A stretch of 42,047 bases of DNA, from positions 1 to 42,047 of the forward strand of contig JAFAFC010000015.1 of the NCBI GenBank assembly GCA_023423715.1, written 5' to 3'. Below are positions 32,940-42,005 of this stretch, in pieces. The notes under the pieces are model-generated. The model was not told where the DNA came from and made no database searches. It saw only the letters and a program-made list of their open reading frames with translations. This DNA comes from Bacteroidota bacterium (lineage in GTDB: Bacteria; Bacteroidota; Bacteroidia; Flavobacteriales; Weeksellaceae). A program made the translations under genes and the position numbers. Each line of letters opens with the position of its first letter. The stretch's first letter is position 1.

Positions 32940-35900
32940 TTACTTGATTTGTTTTTTTATCTCTTTAGCTTCTGCAACAACATCTGGGAAATCCTGATAA
33001 TTGGCAATGACTTCGTCCACCGTGTAACTTGCTTGATACTTATCTTTTAAGCCAATATAGTTGCGAGCCATCACCAACAGGGCTTTTGCACCCCAATATT
33101 CTTCACCAGCGTAGTTATTCGCTAGTTTGAAAATGGTTTCGTTAGATGATTTGAAGGCTTTTGCTTTGTTCTGATAAAACGCTTTTGCATACAACGCTTC
33201 CGCAGCAACTTCTGTATTTCCAGACTTTTCTAAAGCCGCAAATGCCGTTTGAGCATCCTTATCTTTACCACTCTGCATCAAGCTTCTTGCTTTAATCACT
33301 TTTGCACTTTCTAAAACCGCAGCCGAGTTTTTCGCGTTTGCTATAACCTGATCTGCATACTTTTCAGCTTCTTTAAAGTTCTTTTCATCCGCATAAAGCT
33401 TCATTAACTCTACGTTGGCAAAGTTTTTAATCGTTGAATTTGTAGACGATGCTAATCCAGCCAAGAATGTTTTCGCTTCTTCTTTTTTGTTTTGACTCAA
33501 ATAAATTTGAGCAACACGAGTTTGCGCATCTTCTTGATAGTCGTTTTGCACTTTTGCAACTTCTAATAAAACAACCAACGCTTTATTTGTACTTGCCGTT
33601 TGGTAATAACTTTCACCTAATTCGTATTGCGCTTGATACAAACCTTCGCCCGTTGGATTTTGAGCTAAATATTTTTCGTAATACGAAATCGCATTCTTAT
33701 AATCCTTTTTTGCATACAGATTTCGAGCATTGGTCAAGTTGATTTCATCAATATCCGACGCATCAACCTTAACACCTAATGATTTTGCAAACGCTTCATA
33801 ACCGGCAACATCCCCTTTCTTCACATAAATTGGTTTTGACGCCTGAACGATTTTCGAAGCAAAAGCGGAATTTCGGTATGCATTCCCTAAGGTTTTCAAT
33901 TCAGAAAGCGCTTTGTCATCTTGGTTCATCCCAACGTAATTCTGCGCTCTATAAATCTGTGCATTCGCAATCAAATCTTTATCGCTACTTTCTTTGATTA
34001 CTCGAGAAAGGAAGTCGTTGGAATTTTTGAAATCGTCTTGAGCAGCGTATGCTGAGCCAATTTCATACAAAGAATCATCTGCATATTCACTTTGCGGATA
34101 CTTGGAAATTAGATTCTTCAAGTTCGTAATCTTCGCTTCGGTATCGCCTTTAAATCCTAAAGCCATCGCTTTTTGGAACAATGTATAATCGTCTCCAGAT
34201 TCCGCTTTATCGTAAATCGCAATTGCCTCATTTAATTGATTATCCGCATAATACGTATCTGCTAAACGCAATTCAGCATCGGTTTTAAATTCCGATTTTG
34301 GATTTTTTAAATATTCTTTAAAATATGCTTGCGCTTTATCAAACTTTTTCGATTTGAAATACGCATATCCCAAATCATAGGAAAGCTGCTGCTTTTCCGG
34401 GAAAGTCTGATTCAGCAAACGTTCGTACCGTGTAATTGCTGATGGATAATTCCCTTTTTGGAAATACGTTTGTGCCAACCAATATGTTGCACGAGGCGTA
34501 ATCTCCTTATTCTGATTAATCTCTAAACTTCGCGTGAAATATGTTTCCGCAGCATCATAATTTCCTTTGTTGAATTCTTCTGTACCCAACAAAAACGAAA
34601 CTTCCTGATCTACTTTATCCGTTTCTGGATCCGAATTTGGAAGTTTATCAATCGCTTCTAACGTTTCTTTATAGTTCCCCGAATACAAATAGGATTTCAC
34701 CAAAAGGCCTTTCAATTCAGCTGTTTTCGGACTTGAAGGATATTTTTTAGTGTAATTTTGAATCACTGTAGGTGCCGCTTCAAACGGATTTCCAATATCG
34801 TAACTCAACTTGGCATATTGTTCATGCGCCAATTGCTGCACTTTTGGATCGTAATTCATTTGGTATGCCGAACGAAACGCCGAAAGCGCTTCTTGTTTTT
34901 TCCCCGTCTGCAAATACGCATTTCCTAACTGGTAATACGCATTCTGAGACATGGCTGAATTAGAATTGGTCAACTGACTGTAATAAAAAACCGCTTCGTC
35001 GTATTTTTTGGCTTGAGAAGCTACATAACCAATCTCGTACAAATCACTTTCAGAAGGCTGTTTTTGCGTTTCTAAATAGGTTTTCAAGTGCGGATACGCT
35101 GCTTGATAGTCCTTTTTCATAAAATAACTTTCACCAATTATTTTATGAACTTCCGCTTTGTATTCGTTGGAAATATCGTAGTTCAGCAATTGCTCGCCTT
35201 CCTTAATAGCTTGATCGTATTCTTTATTATTGAAATACAATTGCACGTAATATGGACGAACGATTTGGGCGTATTTTTCATCATTTTTTATCGAATCAAA
35301 ATATTCAAACGCTTTTGCATTATTTCCTTCCGCATAATTTAAGTGCCCTAACATATAAGCTACCTCACTTTTCTGAGAATCATCCATGTTTTGATACGCT
35401 TCATCCAAGGCTTCAATTGCACCTTTGGAATCTCCCGTCATGAACTTCGCATAACCCAATTTCATAATGTATTGGGTGTTTTCTTCTCTGGAAAGTTGAT
35501 ATTGATTCACTTTTTGTAAAGTCTCTAACGCTTTTTCAAAATCTTTTTGCGCTAAATAATAATCCGCCAAAGGCATATTCGCTTGTGCAAAATAAGCTGA
35601 ATGCGGATATTCTTTCATAAACGCTTCCAAGCCTTTTTCTGCATGATTTTTCTGTAAAATCACCCCAATCACATTGTCAAAAAACTGAGCTGCCTCTTTT
35701 TTCGATCGAGATAAGTGCTGATTATAGAAATACTGCTGCGCATACTCGTACTGAGATGCGTTATAAACCTTGGTTTGATACAGGTTTTCAGCTAGGTTGA
35801 ATTTATAGTGTTCTCTATCGCTATAATACTGCGATTGCTGCGCTTCGGCAAGGCCAAAATAAAGAACAGCAGCGGAAAGTAAGATTTTTCTCGTATTCAT
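32940..35900 (-). CDS. Large periplasmic TPR-repeat protein
   Basis: A 986-residue exported protein. A signal peptide (about 1-20, ending GLAEAQ) is followed by a nearly continuous array of tetratricopeptide repeats, each about 34-37 residues with the W/L-G-Y-A-F-A-P pattern. Examples are the units around residues 105-130 (ALETLQKVNQYQLS...), 320-355 (YQLGNAYLQTGKKQEALSAF) and 580-610. At least 15 units are evident. TPR solenoids are protein-protein scaffolds, here in the periplasm. With the beta-barrel gene directly downstream, a TPR/barrel complex at the outer membrane is the natural inference. The region upstream of its start holds the DnaA-box cluster. Confidence 0.9.
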   Translation of the reverse strand: MNTRKILLSAAVLYFGLAEAQQSQYYSDREHYKFNLAENLYQTKVYNASQYEYAQQYFYNQHLSRSKKEAAQFFDNVIGVILQKNHAEKGLEAFMKEYPHSAYFAQANMPLADYYLAQKDFEKALETLQKVNQYQLSREENTQYIMKLGYAKFMTGDSKGAIEALDEAYQNMDDSQKSEVAYMLGHLNYAEGNNAKAFEYFDSIKNDEKYAQIVRPYYVQLYFNNKEYDQAIKEGEQLLNYDISNEYKAEVHKIIGESYFMKKDYQAAYPHLKTYLETQKQPSESDLYEIGYVASQAKKYDEAVFYYSQLTNSNSAMSQNAYYQLGNAYLQTGKKQEALSAFRSAYQMNYDPKVQQLAHEQYAKLSYDIGNPFEAAPTVIQNYTKKYPSSPKTAELKGLLVKSYLYSGNYKETLEAIDKLPNSDPETDKVDQEVSFLLGTEEFNKGNYDAAETYFTRSLEINQNKEITPRATYWLAQTYFQKGNYPSAITRYERLLNQTFPEKQQLSYDLGYAYFKSKKFDKAQAYFKEYLKNPKSEFKTDAELRLADTYYADNQLNEAIAIYDKAESGDDYTLFQKAMALGFKGDTEAKITNLKNLISKYPQSEYADDSLYEIGSAYAAQDDFKNSNDFLSRVIKESSDKDLIANAQIYRAQNYVGMNQDDKALSELKTLGNAYRNSAFASKIVQASKPIYVKKGDVAGYEAFAKSLGVKVDASDIDEINLTNARNLYAKKDYKNAISYYEKYLAQNPTGEGLYQAQYELGESYYQTASTNKALVVLLEVAKVQNDYQEDAQTRVAQIYLSQNKKEEAKTFLAGLASSTNSTIKNFANVELMKLYADEKNFKEAEKYADQVIANAKNSAAVLESAKVIKARSLMQSGKDKDAQTAFAALEKSGNTEVAAEALYAKAFYQNKAKAFKSSNETIFKLANNYAGEEYWGAKALLVMARNYIGLKDKYQASYTVDEVIANYQDFPDVVAEAKEIKKQIK

Positions 35901-35962
35901 TAAATCTAGATTTCATTCGGTGAAAATGTATCACCTTGTTGAATTGATATAGAGTTTTCGTT

Positions 35963-36053
35963 TGGGGATAATTTTATCCACAAATTAGCAACGAAAATAT
36001 AGAAAACTTATTGTATAAACAAGTAATTTATCATAATGTTAATTTGTGGATAA
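35963..36053. other. DnaA-box cluster: candidate replication origin (oriC)
   Basis: Two perfect DnaA boxes TTATCCACA (plus strand 35974-35982; minus strand 36045-36053) and a third with one mismatch, TTATCCCCA (minus strand 35963-35971), lie within 91 bases of an AT-rich intergenic region. The first two boxes on the left form an inverted repeat, GGATAA-TT-TTATCC. The minus-strand perfect box is followed by an AC context (TGTGGATAAC on the plus strand) common in bacterial origins. Genes to the left are almost all on the minus strand and those from 39872 rightward on the plus strand, as expected near an origin. The boxes could instead mean DnaA control of the TPR gene. dnaA itself is not in the window. 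Confidence 0.5.
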
Positions 36054-36097
36054 CTTTGAAATCCAAATTGAGAACCGCTGAAAATCAAGCAAAAATA

Positions 36098-36129
36098 AAA
36101 CTTCAACCCAATGATTTGGATTGAAGTTT
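36098..36129 (-). terminator. Intrinsic terminator after the T9SS cargo gene
   Basis: AAACTTCAA (36098-36106) pairs with TTGAAGTTT (36121-36129). Two more C:G pairs form after a single mismatch, around a loop of about six bases. On the minus strand an A/T run follows. It lies 20 bases after the stop codon. Confidence 0.8.
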
Positions 36130-36149
36130 CGATTTAAATTTTAACAATT

Positions 36150-39100
36150 TTAATTTCTGTTTTTAAGAAGAATCCAACCTTGTCGGACTTCGTTTTTCTT
36201 GGTTGAGGGATCAAACCATTTCACCACATACCAATACGTTCCCGTGACTAAAGGCTTTCCGTTATGTTTTCCGTCCCAAATCAACTGATTTTTATCCGAC
36301 GTTTTGAAAACATTTTTCCCGAAACGATCTGTAATCACGATTTCCACTTGATCCATTTTATCCAAATTCGGAACCGTCCACATATCGTTGATTCCGTCAC
36401 CATTCGGTGTAATCGCATTAGGAATTACTATCGAATAAATGTAAAGTAATTTGCCATTACAATACAGTCCGTTTGCCGCATCCAATGTTGATTGAACTTG
36501 AATCACATATTCCTTATCGGTTGGATTTAGTAAAATATTCGAATTTTGGAAAGTCAATCCACCGTCAAAAGAATAGCGGTATGGAGAAACACCACCCGAA
36601 GCAATCACTTCAATTTTGGTGTTATCTTGAATAATTTGAACTTTAGGTTGCTGCTCATCCGAAACAACAAACGAATGTGTATATGAACATCCATCAGTAT
36701 TCTCTAAAACCACAGAATAAGTTCCTGCTTTGTCAAAAACACGAATATTAGGTGTCGAACCTGCAACTCCACCACTCCAATTAAATTTTACATTTTCCGT
36801 TCCTGCGTCAACAGAAACTTGAGATCCGAAACAAATCATGTATTTATCATTGAGTGTAGTTGATTTTGTCGGAGAGTTAACTTTCAAAGCCAGTTCACCA
36901 AACGAAGGACAAGCACCAATAGCAGTGATTTTTACATAAATCATTTGGTTGAATGCCGTTGCGTTGGTAAAATTTGCTTGAACCTCATTTTGTCGAGCCG
37001 CATCCGTATAAAACTGAACTTTAGCAGTTGCATCGTTTGTAAAACTTGATTTTTTCGAATTCAAATCAAAAAAAGTAATTCCATCATAAGCATCACCAAC
37101 CGAGTCGCAAAGCGAATACTGTACTGGCGAGGCTGTCAAAATCGGCGTTGCCTGACCTTGTAAAAATGTAATATCAATGGGATCCGAAACACAACCAGAC
37201 GCATTGTCTTTGATAAGAATCGTGATCGTTTTTGGAAGGGAACTCATATCAAAATTCATCGGCAAAGGTGAACCATCACTCATGGTAAATGTATAATTCG
37301 ACGGATTTGCAATTACATCCGCAACGAGTCGTGACGAAGCGTACGTTGTTTCTCCACAAATTGGGAAAGTAGTTTTGAACGCAACTGGCTTTGAAGACGT
37401 TTGTAACGTAAAATTAATCCGATCACTGCATTCCCCATTATTGGTAGAGTTGTAATAAAACTCCATGTACGGCGTCCCTCGTACATCTGCATTATAACTT
37501 TCCCAATCCGAAGAATTCAGCATACGAGTACCACTTCCATCGAAATATCGAATTTCGGAATACCGATTCCAAACTCCAATATAATCTTGAATATTAGTCG
37601 TTAAATTATACGTATTTGTACCGCAAGTTGATTTCTTTAATTCTGGTGTCGTTTTAATTAATACTGGTTTGCGATAAATCTCTAAATTAAGTTCAGGCGG
37701 AGCTCCATTATAAACACAATCACCCCCACCAATAAGCTCTACGTAAATCTTTCCGCTACCACGAAAATGCAAATTGGTTACTTCATTAGAAAAAACACCA
37801 GCTACATAACTTGTATAAAACCTGGCTTTAACATTCCCATATTCCAATTGATTTTTCGTCACGTTAAGATCAAAATATTCTGTTGAACTAAAGCAATGTG
37901 CCGGAAACTGAGTATAAGGTTTAACAACAATTTCGTCGTAAAAATTAACCTTCAATTCTATAACAGAAGAACATGTAAAACCAGATTTCTTTAACTCTAC
38001 ATAAATTGGATTGTGTGGATTTTTATCATTTGAATCAAAATTGACATTATCCGACGAAAATTTCACATCAAAACTAGCATACTGGGGAAAATCAACTTTA
38101 AACTGATTTATTGAATATGAATTCGCATCAAAACATAATTTATTCGTTGGAGAAACTACAGTTCCATTAATAGGAAACGATTGATAATTGACCGTAAAAT
38201 TTGCGACAAAAGTACACGAAGGCGTTACCGAAGCAAGAGTTTCCACTTTAATTGTAAAATTCCTTGAAGTACCCGAATTCATAGTCACCGAAGACGAAAT
38301 AGGAGTTCCATTTTCAAGAAAAGTAACGGTATACTTTGTAGCATCTGCTGGATAACTAGTTAATGTATTTAAATCAATAATTTTAGAACTCGAACCTAAA
38401 TTATCACAAAACGTGTAGCCTCCAACTGGCGGTGCAAAAACAGGTAAAATAGATGCAACATTAACCACTTTCGGTAAAGACTCACCGCAAAACCCGCCAC
38501 TAGAACTTTTTGCTTTTGCGATATAGCTTCCCGTTCCTACATTAATAACTGTTCCAGAACCAATTTCAACAGTTGGATTAGACGCCTCAAACCAATGATA
38601 GGTTAAGCCTGCGAGTGGTGAATCGATTTCTAATTTTGCTGGATTTCCGCAGCCTGAGGTATAAACAGGATCTTTAACGACAACAGGTTGAATTTTATTT
38701 AGAATTACAGAACTTGTTTCATCATTTCCAATTTGAACTCCCGCATCATTCACGAACTTAATTTTCACTTGAACGTTTTCCGTATTTTGAGTAGGTGAAA
38801 ATGTGTAATTAGCCAAATTTGTAACTGCCGTTCCATTTCGTGTCCACGAAATTTGAGGCGTTAGATTCTCACTTGGTTTAAACAAATACGAAACAGGTGC
38901 TGATGTAACACTCCATTTTCCATTATTGTAAGGTGAAGTTGGGTCATTATTTACAGGCCAAACCGCTTTAGTTCCTGTTTCATTTTGGACACCAAAAATG
39001 GTGTTTTGGACATTACTTTTCCGGATAACCCTTATCAAGTAGGTATTGTCACTAAAGAGAATTATTTGATTTGTAAGTACAGTCGTATAAGATGAATTAT

Positions 39101-39740
39101 TAACTTCAACTACGCCTGTAAATGAAACAACCAATACTTGTTTTCCAGCATAAATCGTTTTCAAATAAGTTACTTTATTATATTCTGAACCTATATTATA
39201 ATGTAAGTCCGTATAGCCAGCAAAAATCTGTGCCATTTCAAGTTTTTTCGTCGGATCAGAATTTGAAATTCGATTATACTCAGGTGAAGGAATTTTTACA
39301 TTCGTTGATGCAGCTGGTGTCCCATTCCCGCTATGAAGTAAATCCATGTTTGTAGAAAGTTGATCTAATTCTGGTGAATTACTAAAAACCAAACGTCCAT
39401 TTCCACCAACAACAACTCGAGTATAGGTTTTTCCGTAAAACTCAAAAGGGAAGCCAATAGTTAAAGGCGATGAGAATTTATTATTTCCAACTTTATCGGG
39501 AAAAGGAACGGGAATCGTACCTGCCGAAATCGAGATAGAATTATCTTCTATCATCTGATAATTCCCCGTAGAACTCGCCTGAGCATCTACTTTCCAATTA
39601 AAGTTTTCACCTTGACAATAATACAGAACATCTGGAACTTTAACTCCGGAATTATCTAAAATATGGGTATTGGTTGGAGTTTGAGCAAACCCTAAAAAAG
39701 TGATTAGAAGAAAGAAGGAAAAAAGGTATTTTTTCAGCAT
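36150..39740 (-). CDS. Large secreted protein with T9SS type B sorting domain
   Basis: A protein of about 1,196 residues with a signal peptide (MLKKYLFSFFLLITFLGFAQ at the chosen start). It has an N-terminal beta domain with the GFPFEFYGKTYTRVVVGGNG motif, then a long series of Ig/PKD-like beta domains with paired cysteines. The last 90 or so residues form the gliding-motility-associated type B sorting domain: PNAITPNGDGINDMW, DRFGKNVF, WDGKHNGKPLVTGTYWYVV. It is therefore exported by the type IX system to the cell surface or medium, probably as an adhesin. I chose the ATG at 39740 over 39803 because the signal peptide starts there and a perfect promoter -7 box (39767-39774) lies between the two. 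Confidence 0.92.
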   Translation of the reverse strand: MLKKYLFSFFLLITFLGFAQTPTNTHILDNSGVKVPDVLYYCQGENFNWKVDAQASSTGNYQMIEDNSISISAGTIPVPFPDKVGNNKFSSPLTIGFPFEFYGKTYTRVVVGGNGRLVFSNSPELDQLSTNMDLLHSGNGTPAASTNVKIPSPEYNRISNSDPTKKLEMAQIFAGYTDLHYNIGSEYNKVTYLKTIYAGKQVLVVSFTGVVEVNNSSYTTVLTNQIILFSDNTYLIRVIRKSNVQNTIFGVQNETGTKAVWPVNNDPTSPYNNGKWSVTSAPVSYLFKPSENLTPQISWTRNGTAVTNLANYTFSPTQNTENVQVKIKFVNDAGVQIGNDETSSVILNKIQPVVVKDPVYTSGCGNPAKLEIDSPLAGLTYHWFEASNPTVEIGSGTVINVGTGSYIAKAKSSSGGFCGESLPKVVNVASILPVFAPPVGGYTFCDNLGSSSKIIDLNTLTSYPADATKYTVTFLENGTPISSSVTMNSGTSRNFTIKVETLASVTPSCTFVANFTVNYQSFPINGTVVSPTNKLCFDANSYSINQFKVDFPQYASFDVKFSSDNVNFDSNDKNPHNPIYVELKKSGFTCSSVIELKVNFYDEIVVKPYTQFPAHCFSSTEYFDLNVTKNQLEYGNVKARFYTSYVAGVFSNEVTNLHFRGSGKIYVELIGGGDCVYNGAPPELNLEIYRKPVLIKTTPELKKSTCGTNTYNLTTNIQDYIGVWNRYSEIRYFDGSGTRMLNSSDWESYNADVRGTPYMEFYYNSTNNGECSDRINFTLQTSSKPVAFKTTFPICGETTYASSRLVADVIANPSNYTFTMSDGSPLPMNFDMSSLPKTITILIKDNASGCVSDPIDITFLQGQATPILTASPVQYSLCDSVGDAYDGITFFDLNSKKSSFTNDATAKVQFYTDAARQNEVQANFTNATAFNQMIYVKITAIGACPSFGELALKVNSPTKSTTLNDKYMICFGSQVSVDAGTENVKFNWSGGVAGSTPNIRVFDKAGTYSVVLENTDGCSYTHSFVVSDEQQPKVQIIQDNTKIEVIASGGVSPYRYSFDGGLTFQNSNILLNPTDKEYVIQVQSTLDAANGLYCNGKLLYIYSIVIPNAITPNGDGINDMWTVPNLDKMDQVEIVITDRFGKNVFKTSDKNQLIWDGKHNGKPLVTGTYWYVVKWFDPSTKKNEVRQGWILLKNRN

Positions 39741-39766
39741 TTGAAGTTCGTATTCCGATGGTTTTG

Positions 39767-39797
39767 CAAAGATAAAAATTAAGTTTTTAACGCTAAA
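39767..39797 (-). promoter_or_regulatory. Promoter of the T9SS cargo gene
   Basis: On the minus strand TTTA (39794-39797), 19 bases, TATCTTTG (39767-39774). The -7 box is perfect. The implied start near 39760 excludes the longer reading frame beginning at 39803 and fixes the start codon at 39740. Confidence 0.55.
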
Positions 39798-39833
39798 TTT
39801 CATTTTAAATTATGAATACTTGAGTCAAATATT

Positions 39834-39841
39834 TACATTTG
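39834..39841 (+). promoter_or_regulatory. -7 box of the amino-acid permease gene
   Basis: TACATTTG on the plus strand is a perfect -7 match 30 bases upstream of the permease ATG. No good -33 TTG is present at the expected distance, so this promoter may be weak or activated. Confidence 0.45.
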
Positions 39842-39871
39842 TTAAAATTAACCCAAAATACCGCCTAAAAA

Positions 39872-41551
39872 ATGAATCAGTTATTCAGAAGAAAAAATTA
39901 TGAAAACGCAGGTCAATCTTCTGGTTTACTTAGGGTTTTAGGAACTTGGGATATTGTATTTTTTGGAATTGCTGCCATTATCGGAGCGGGAAGTTTTAGC
40001 TCACTTGGAGAAGCCATTTACAAGGGCGGCCCGGGCGTTACGCTTTTGTATATTATTTGTGGGGTCGCTTGCGCTTTCACCGCAATGTGTTATGCAGAAT
40101 TCGCAAGTAGAATACCTGTCGCAGGATCGGCTTACACGTATGCTTACGCTAGTTTTGGGGAATTAATTGCATGGATCATCGGGTGGGCGTTGATTATGGA
40201 ATATTCTTTTGGAAATATTTATGTAGCCTTTTCATGGTCTGATTACTTTACAAGCTTCGTAGAACGGCTTGGAATGCATATTCCGGATTATTTAACATGC
40301 AGTTATTCTGAAGCTAAAAAAGCATTTGAAGGCGGGTCAACCAATTCTGAATTGCTGAATGCTTGGAAAACAGCTCCATTTATTGGTAGTCAAAAAATCA
40401 TTTTCGATTTACCCGCATTATGCATTAATGGCTTGATTACGTGGCTTTGCTACGTTGGAGTTCGCGAAAGTAAGAACTTCAATAACGCATTGGTTTTATT
40501 GAAATTAGCTGTTATTATTTTGGTGATTCTTGTTGGCGTAGCCTACGTTAATGCCGATAATTGGATGCCAGTAAGTCAAGTGACAAACGAACCTTCATTT
40601 ATGCCGAATGGTTTTTCAGGTGTGATGAGCGCCGTTTCGGGGGTTTTCTTTGCCTACATTGGGTTTGACGCCTTAAGTGTTCTTTCTGAAGAGACTAAAA
40701 ATCCCCAAAAAACACTTCCGAAAGGAATGATTATTTCTTTGGTTTTGTGTACCGTGATTTATATCGCTTTAACTTTAGTCCTTACCGGAATGGTGGATTA
40801 CAGACGTTTTGATGGCGTTGGAGATCCTTTAGCATTCATCTTTGATAAAACCAATGCCAATGTCGCTTGGATGGAATTAACGGTTTCTTTTGTGGCAATT
40901 GTGGCGATAACGACTGTACTTCTTGTTTTCCAAATGGGACAACCAAGAATTTGGTATGCCATGAGTAGAGATGGATTGATGCCGAAAAAATTCCTAACCA
41001 TTCATCCAAAATACAAAACACCTTCTTTTGCGACGATTATCACAGGAGTTGTCGTTGGAATTCCGATTCTGTTTACAGATAAAGTTTTTATTCTAGACTT
41101 CACAAGTATCGGGACTATTTTTGCATTCGTTTTGGTTTGCGCCGGTGTTCTAATGCTACCTCCAAAACCAAAAGAAAAAGGGCGTTTCCAAATGCCGTAT
41201 GTGAATGCAAAATACATTTTTCCATTACTTTTCGTAGGCGCTGTTTCGGCGTTTGCAATTTGGCAACCGAGTTTTTTCGCCGACTTGCTAGATTGGTCAG
41301 TTGAAAGTGAAAGAGAGTTCCGTATGTCCATGTGCGTTTATCTTGTAATAAACGTTGTACTATGTGTCATTGCTTTTACCAAAAATCTTTCATTAATTCC
41401 ATTAATGGGACTTACCTCATGTTTGTATCTTTTAACGGGAATGAGCCATGAAAACTGGTTTTGGTTCGGATTGTGGTTTGCCATTGGTTTAATCATTTAT
41501 TTCACCTACGGTATGAAACATAGCAAATTGAGAAAAGAAAATCAGGACTAA
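39872..41551 (+). CDS. APC-superfamily amino-acid permease
   Basis: Secondary transporter of 559 residues with about 12 to 14 hydrophobic segments, taking up amino acids probably with protons. The first helix has the family signature IVFFGIAAIIGAGSFSSLGE (about residues 28-47), in which the unwound GAG(S/T)F loop binds the substrate amino and carboxyl groups. The later YIGFDALSVLSEETKNPQKTLPKGM segment (about 262-286) is typical of the cationic amino-acid transporter/YfnA-like branch. The substrate is not determined by sequence alone. It is transcribed divergently from the T9SS cargo gene. Confidence 0.93.
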   Translation: MNQLFRRKNYENAGQSSGLLRVLGTWDIVFFGIAAIIGAGSFSSLGEAIYKGGPGVTLLYIICGVACAFTAMCYAEFASRIPVAGSAYTYAYASFGELIAWIIGWALIMEYSFGNIYVAFSWSDYFTSFVERLGMHIPDYLTCSYSEAKKAFEGGSTNSELLNAWKTAPFIGSQKIIFDLPALCINGLITWLCYVGVRESKNFNNALVLLKLAVIILVILVGVAYVNADNWMPVSQVTNEPSFMPNGFSGVMSAVSGVFFAYIGFDALSVLSEETKNPQKTLPKGMIISLVLCTVIYIALTLVLTGMVDYRRFDGVGDPLAFIFDKTNANVAWMELTVSFVAIVAITTVLLVFQMGQPRIWYAMSRDGLMPKKFLTIHPKYKTPSFATIITGVVVGIPILFTDKVFILDFTSIGTIFAFVLVCAGVLMLPPKPKEKGRFQMPYVNAKYIFPLLFVGAVSAFAIWQPSFFADLLDWSVESEREFRMSMCVYLVINVVLCVIAFTKNLSLIPLMGLTSCLYLLTGMSHENWFWFGLWFAIGLIIYFTYGMKHSKLRKENQD

Positions 41552-41657
41552 GTTATTTCTGAAAGGAAGTTCGCATCATTATAGTTGATTTCAAATTGAA
41601 AGTATTCTTGAAAATCGGCACGGTTATTGACTTTTCAAAATTTTAAATATACCTATC

Positions 41658-42005
41658 ATGAAAATTAAACTTCCCTTACTCCTACTTGGATTTATCAGTT
41701 TATTATTTATCCAATGTACGGTACAAACTTCCGATTCGAGTAGTATTAAAACGATTATTGTTGGGCCAGAAACCAAAGAATGTGTGGCTGGAGTTATGAA
41801 AAAACAATGTCTGACGGTGAAAGAAAAAGCAGGTGATAACTGGACGATGTTTTATGACACGATTAGTGGCTTCAATTATGAGCCAGGATACGAATACGTT
41901 TTAACGGTGAATGTTCAAAAAATTGAAAACCCACCAGCAGACGCTTCTTCTAATCAATACACGCTAATTAAGCAGATTTCAAAAGTAAAACGAACAATGT
42001 ATTAA
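41658..42005 (+). CDS. DUF4377 lipoprotein
   Basis: A 115-residue lipoprotein with lipobox ending at Cys20 (LFIQC), followed by one DUF4377 domain (about 32-112). Family landmarks are VGPETKECVAGVMKKQCLTV (a conserved cysteine pair at 42 and 50), W..FYDTISGFNYEPGYEYVLTV and the NPPADASSNQYTLIKQISK stretch. DUF4377 also occurs fused to META/HslJ-type stress proteins, so an envelope stress role is possible but unproven. The residues after the cysteine are not strongly acidic, so a periplasmic location is likely. It lies 106 bases after the permease stop, a gap in which I see no clear terminator or promoter. Confidence 0.9.
   Translation: MKIKLPLLLLGFISLLFIQCTVQTSDSSSIKTIIVGPETKECVAGVMKKQCLTVKEKAGDNWTMFYDTISGFNYEPGYEYVLTVNVQKIENPPADASSNQYTLIKQISKVKRTMY

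Noticed and set aside
32940..35900. CRISPR-like or tandem DNA repeats in the TPR gene
   Set aside because: The periodicity is at the protein level (about 34-residue units) and the DNA copies are too diverged to be a repeat array.
39741..39803. Longer T9SS cargo protein starting at ATG 39803
   Set aside because: A perfect -7 box lies inside the extension and the signal peptide begins at 39740.
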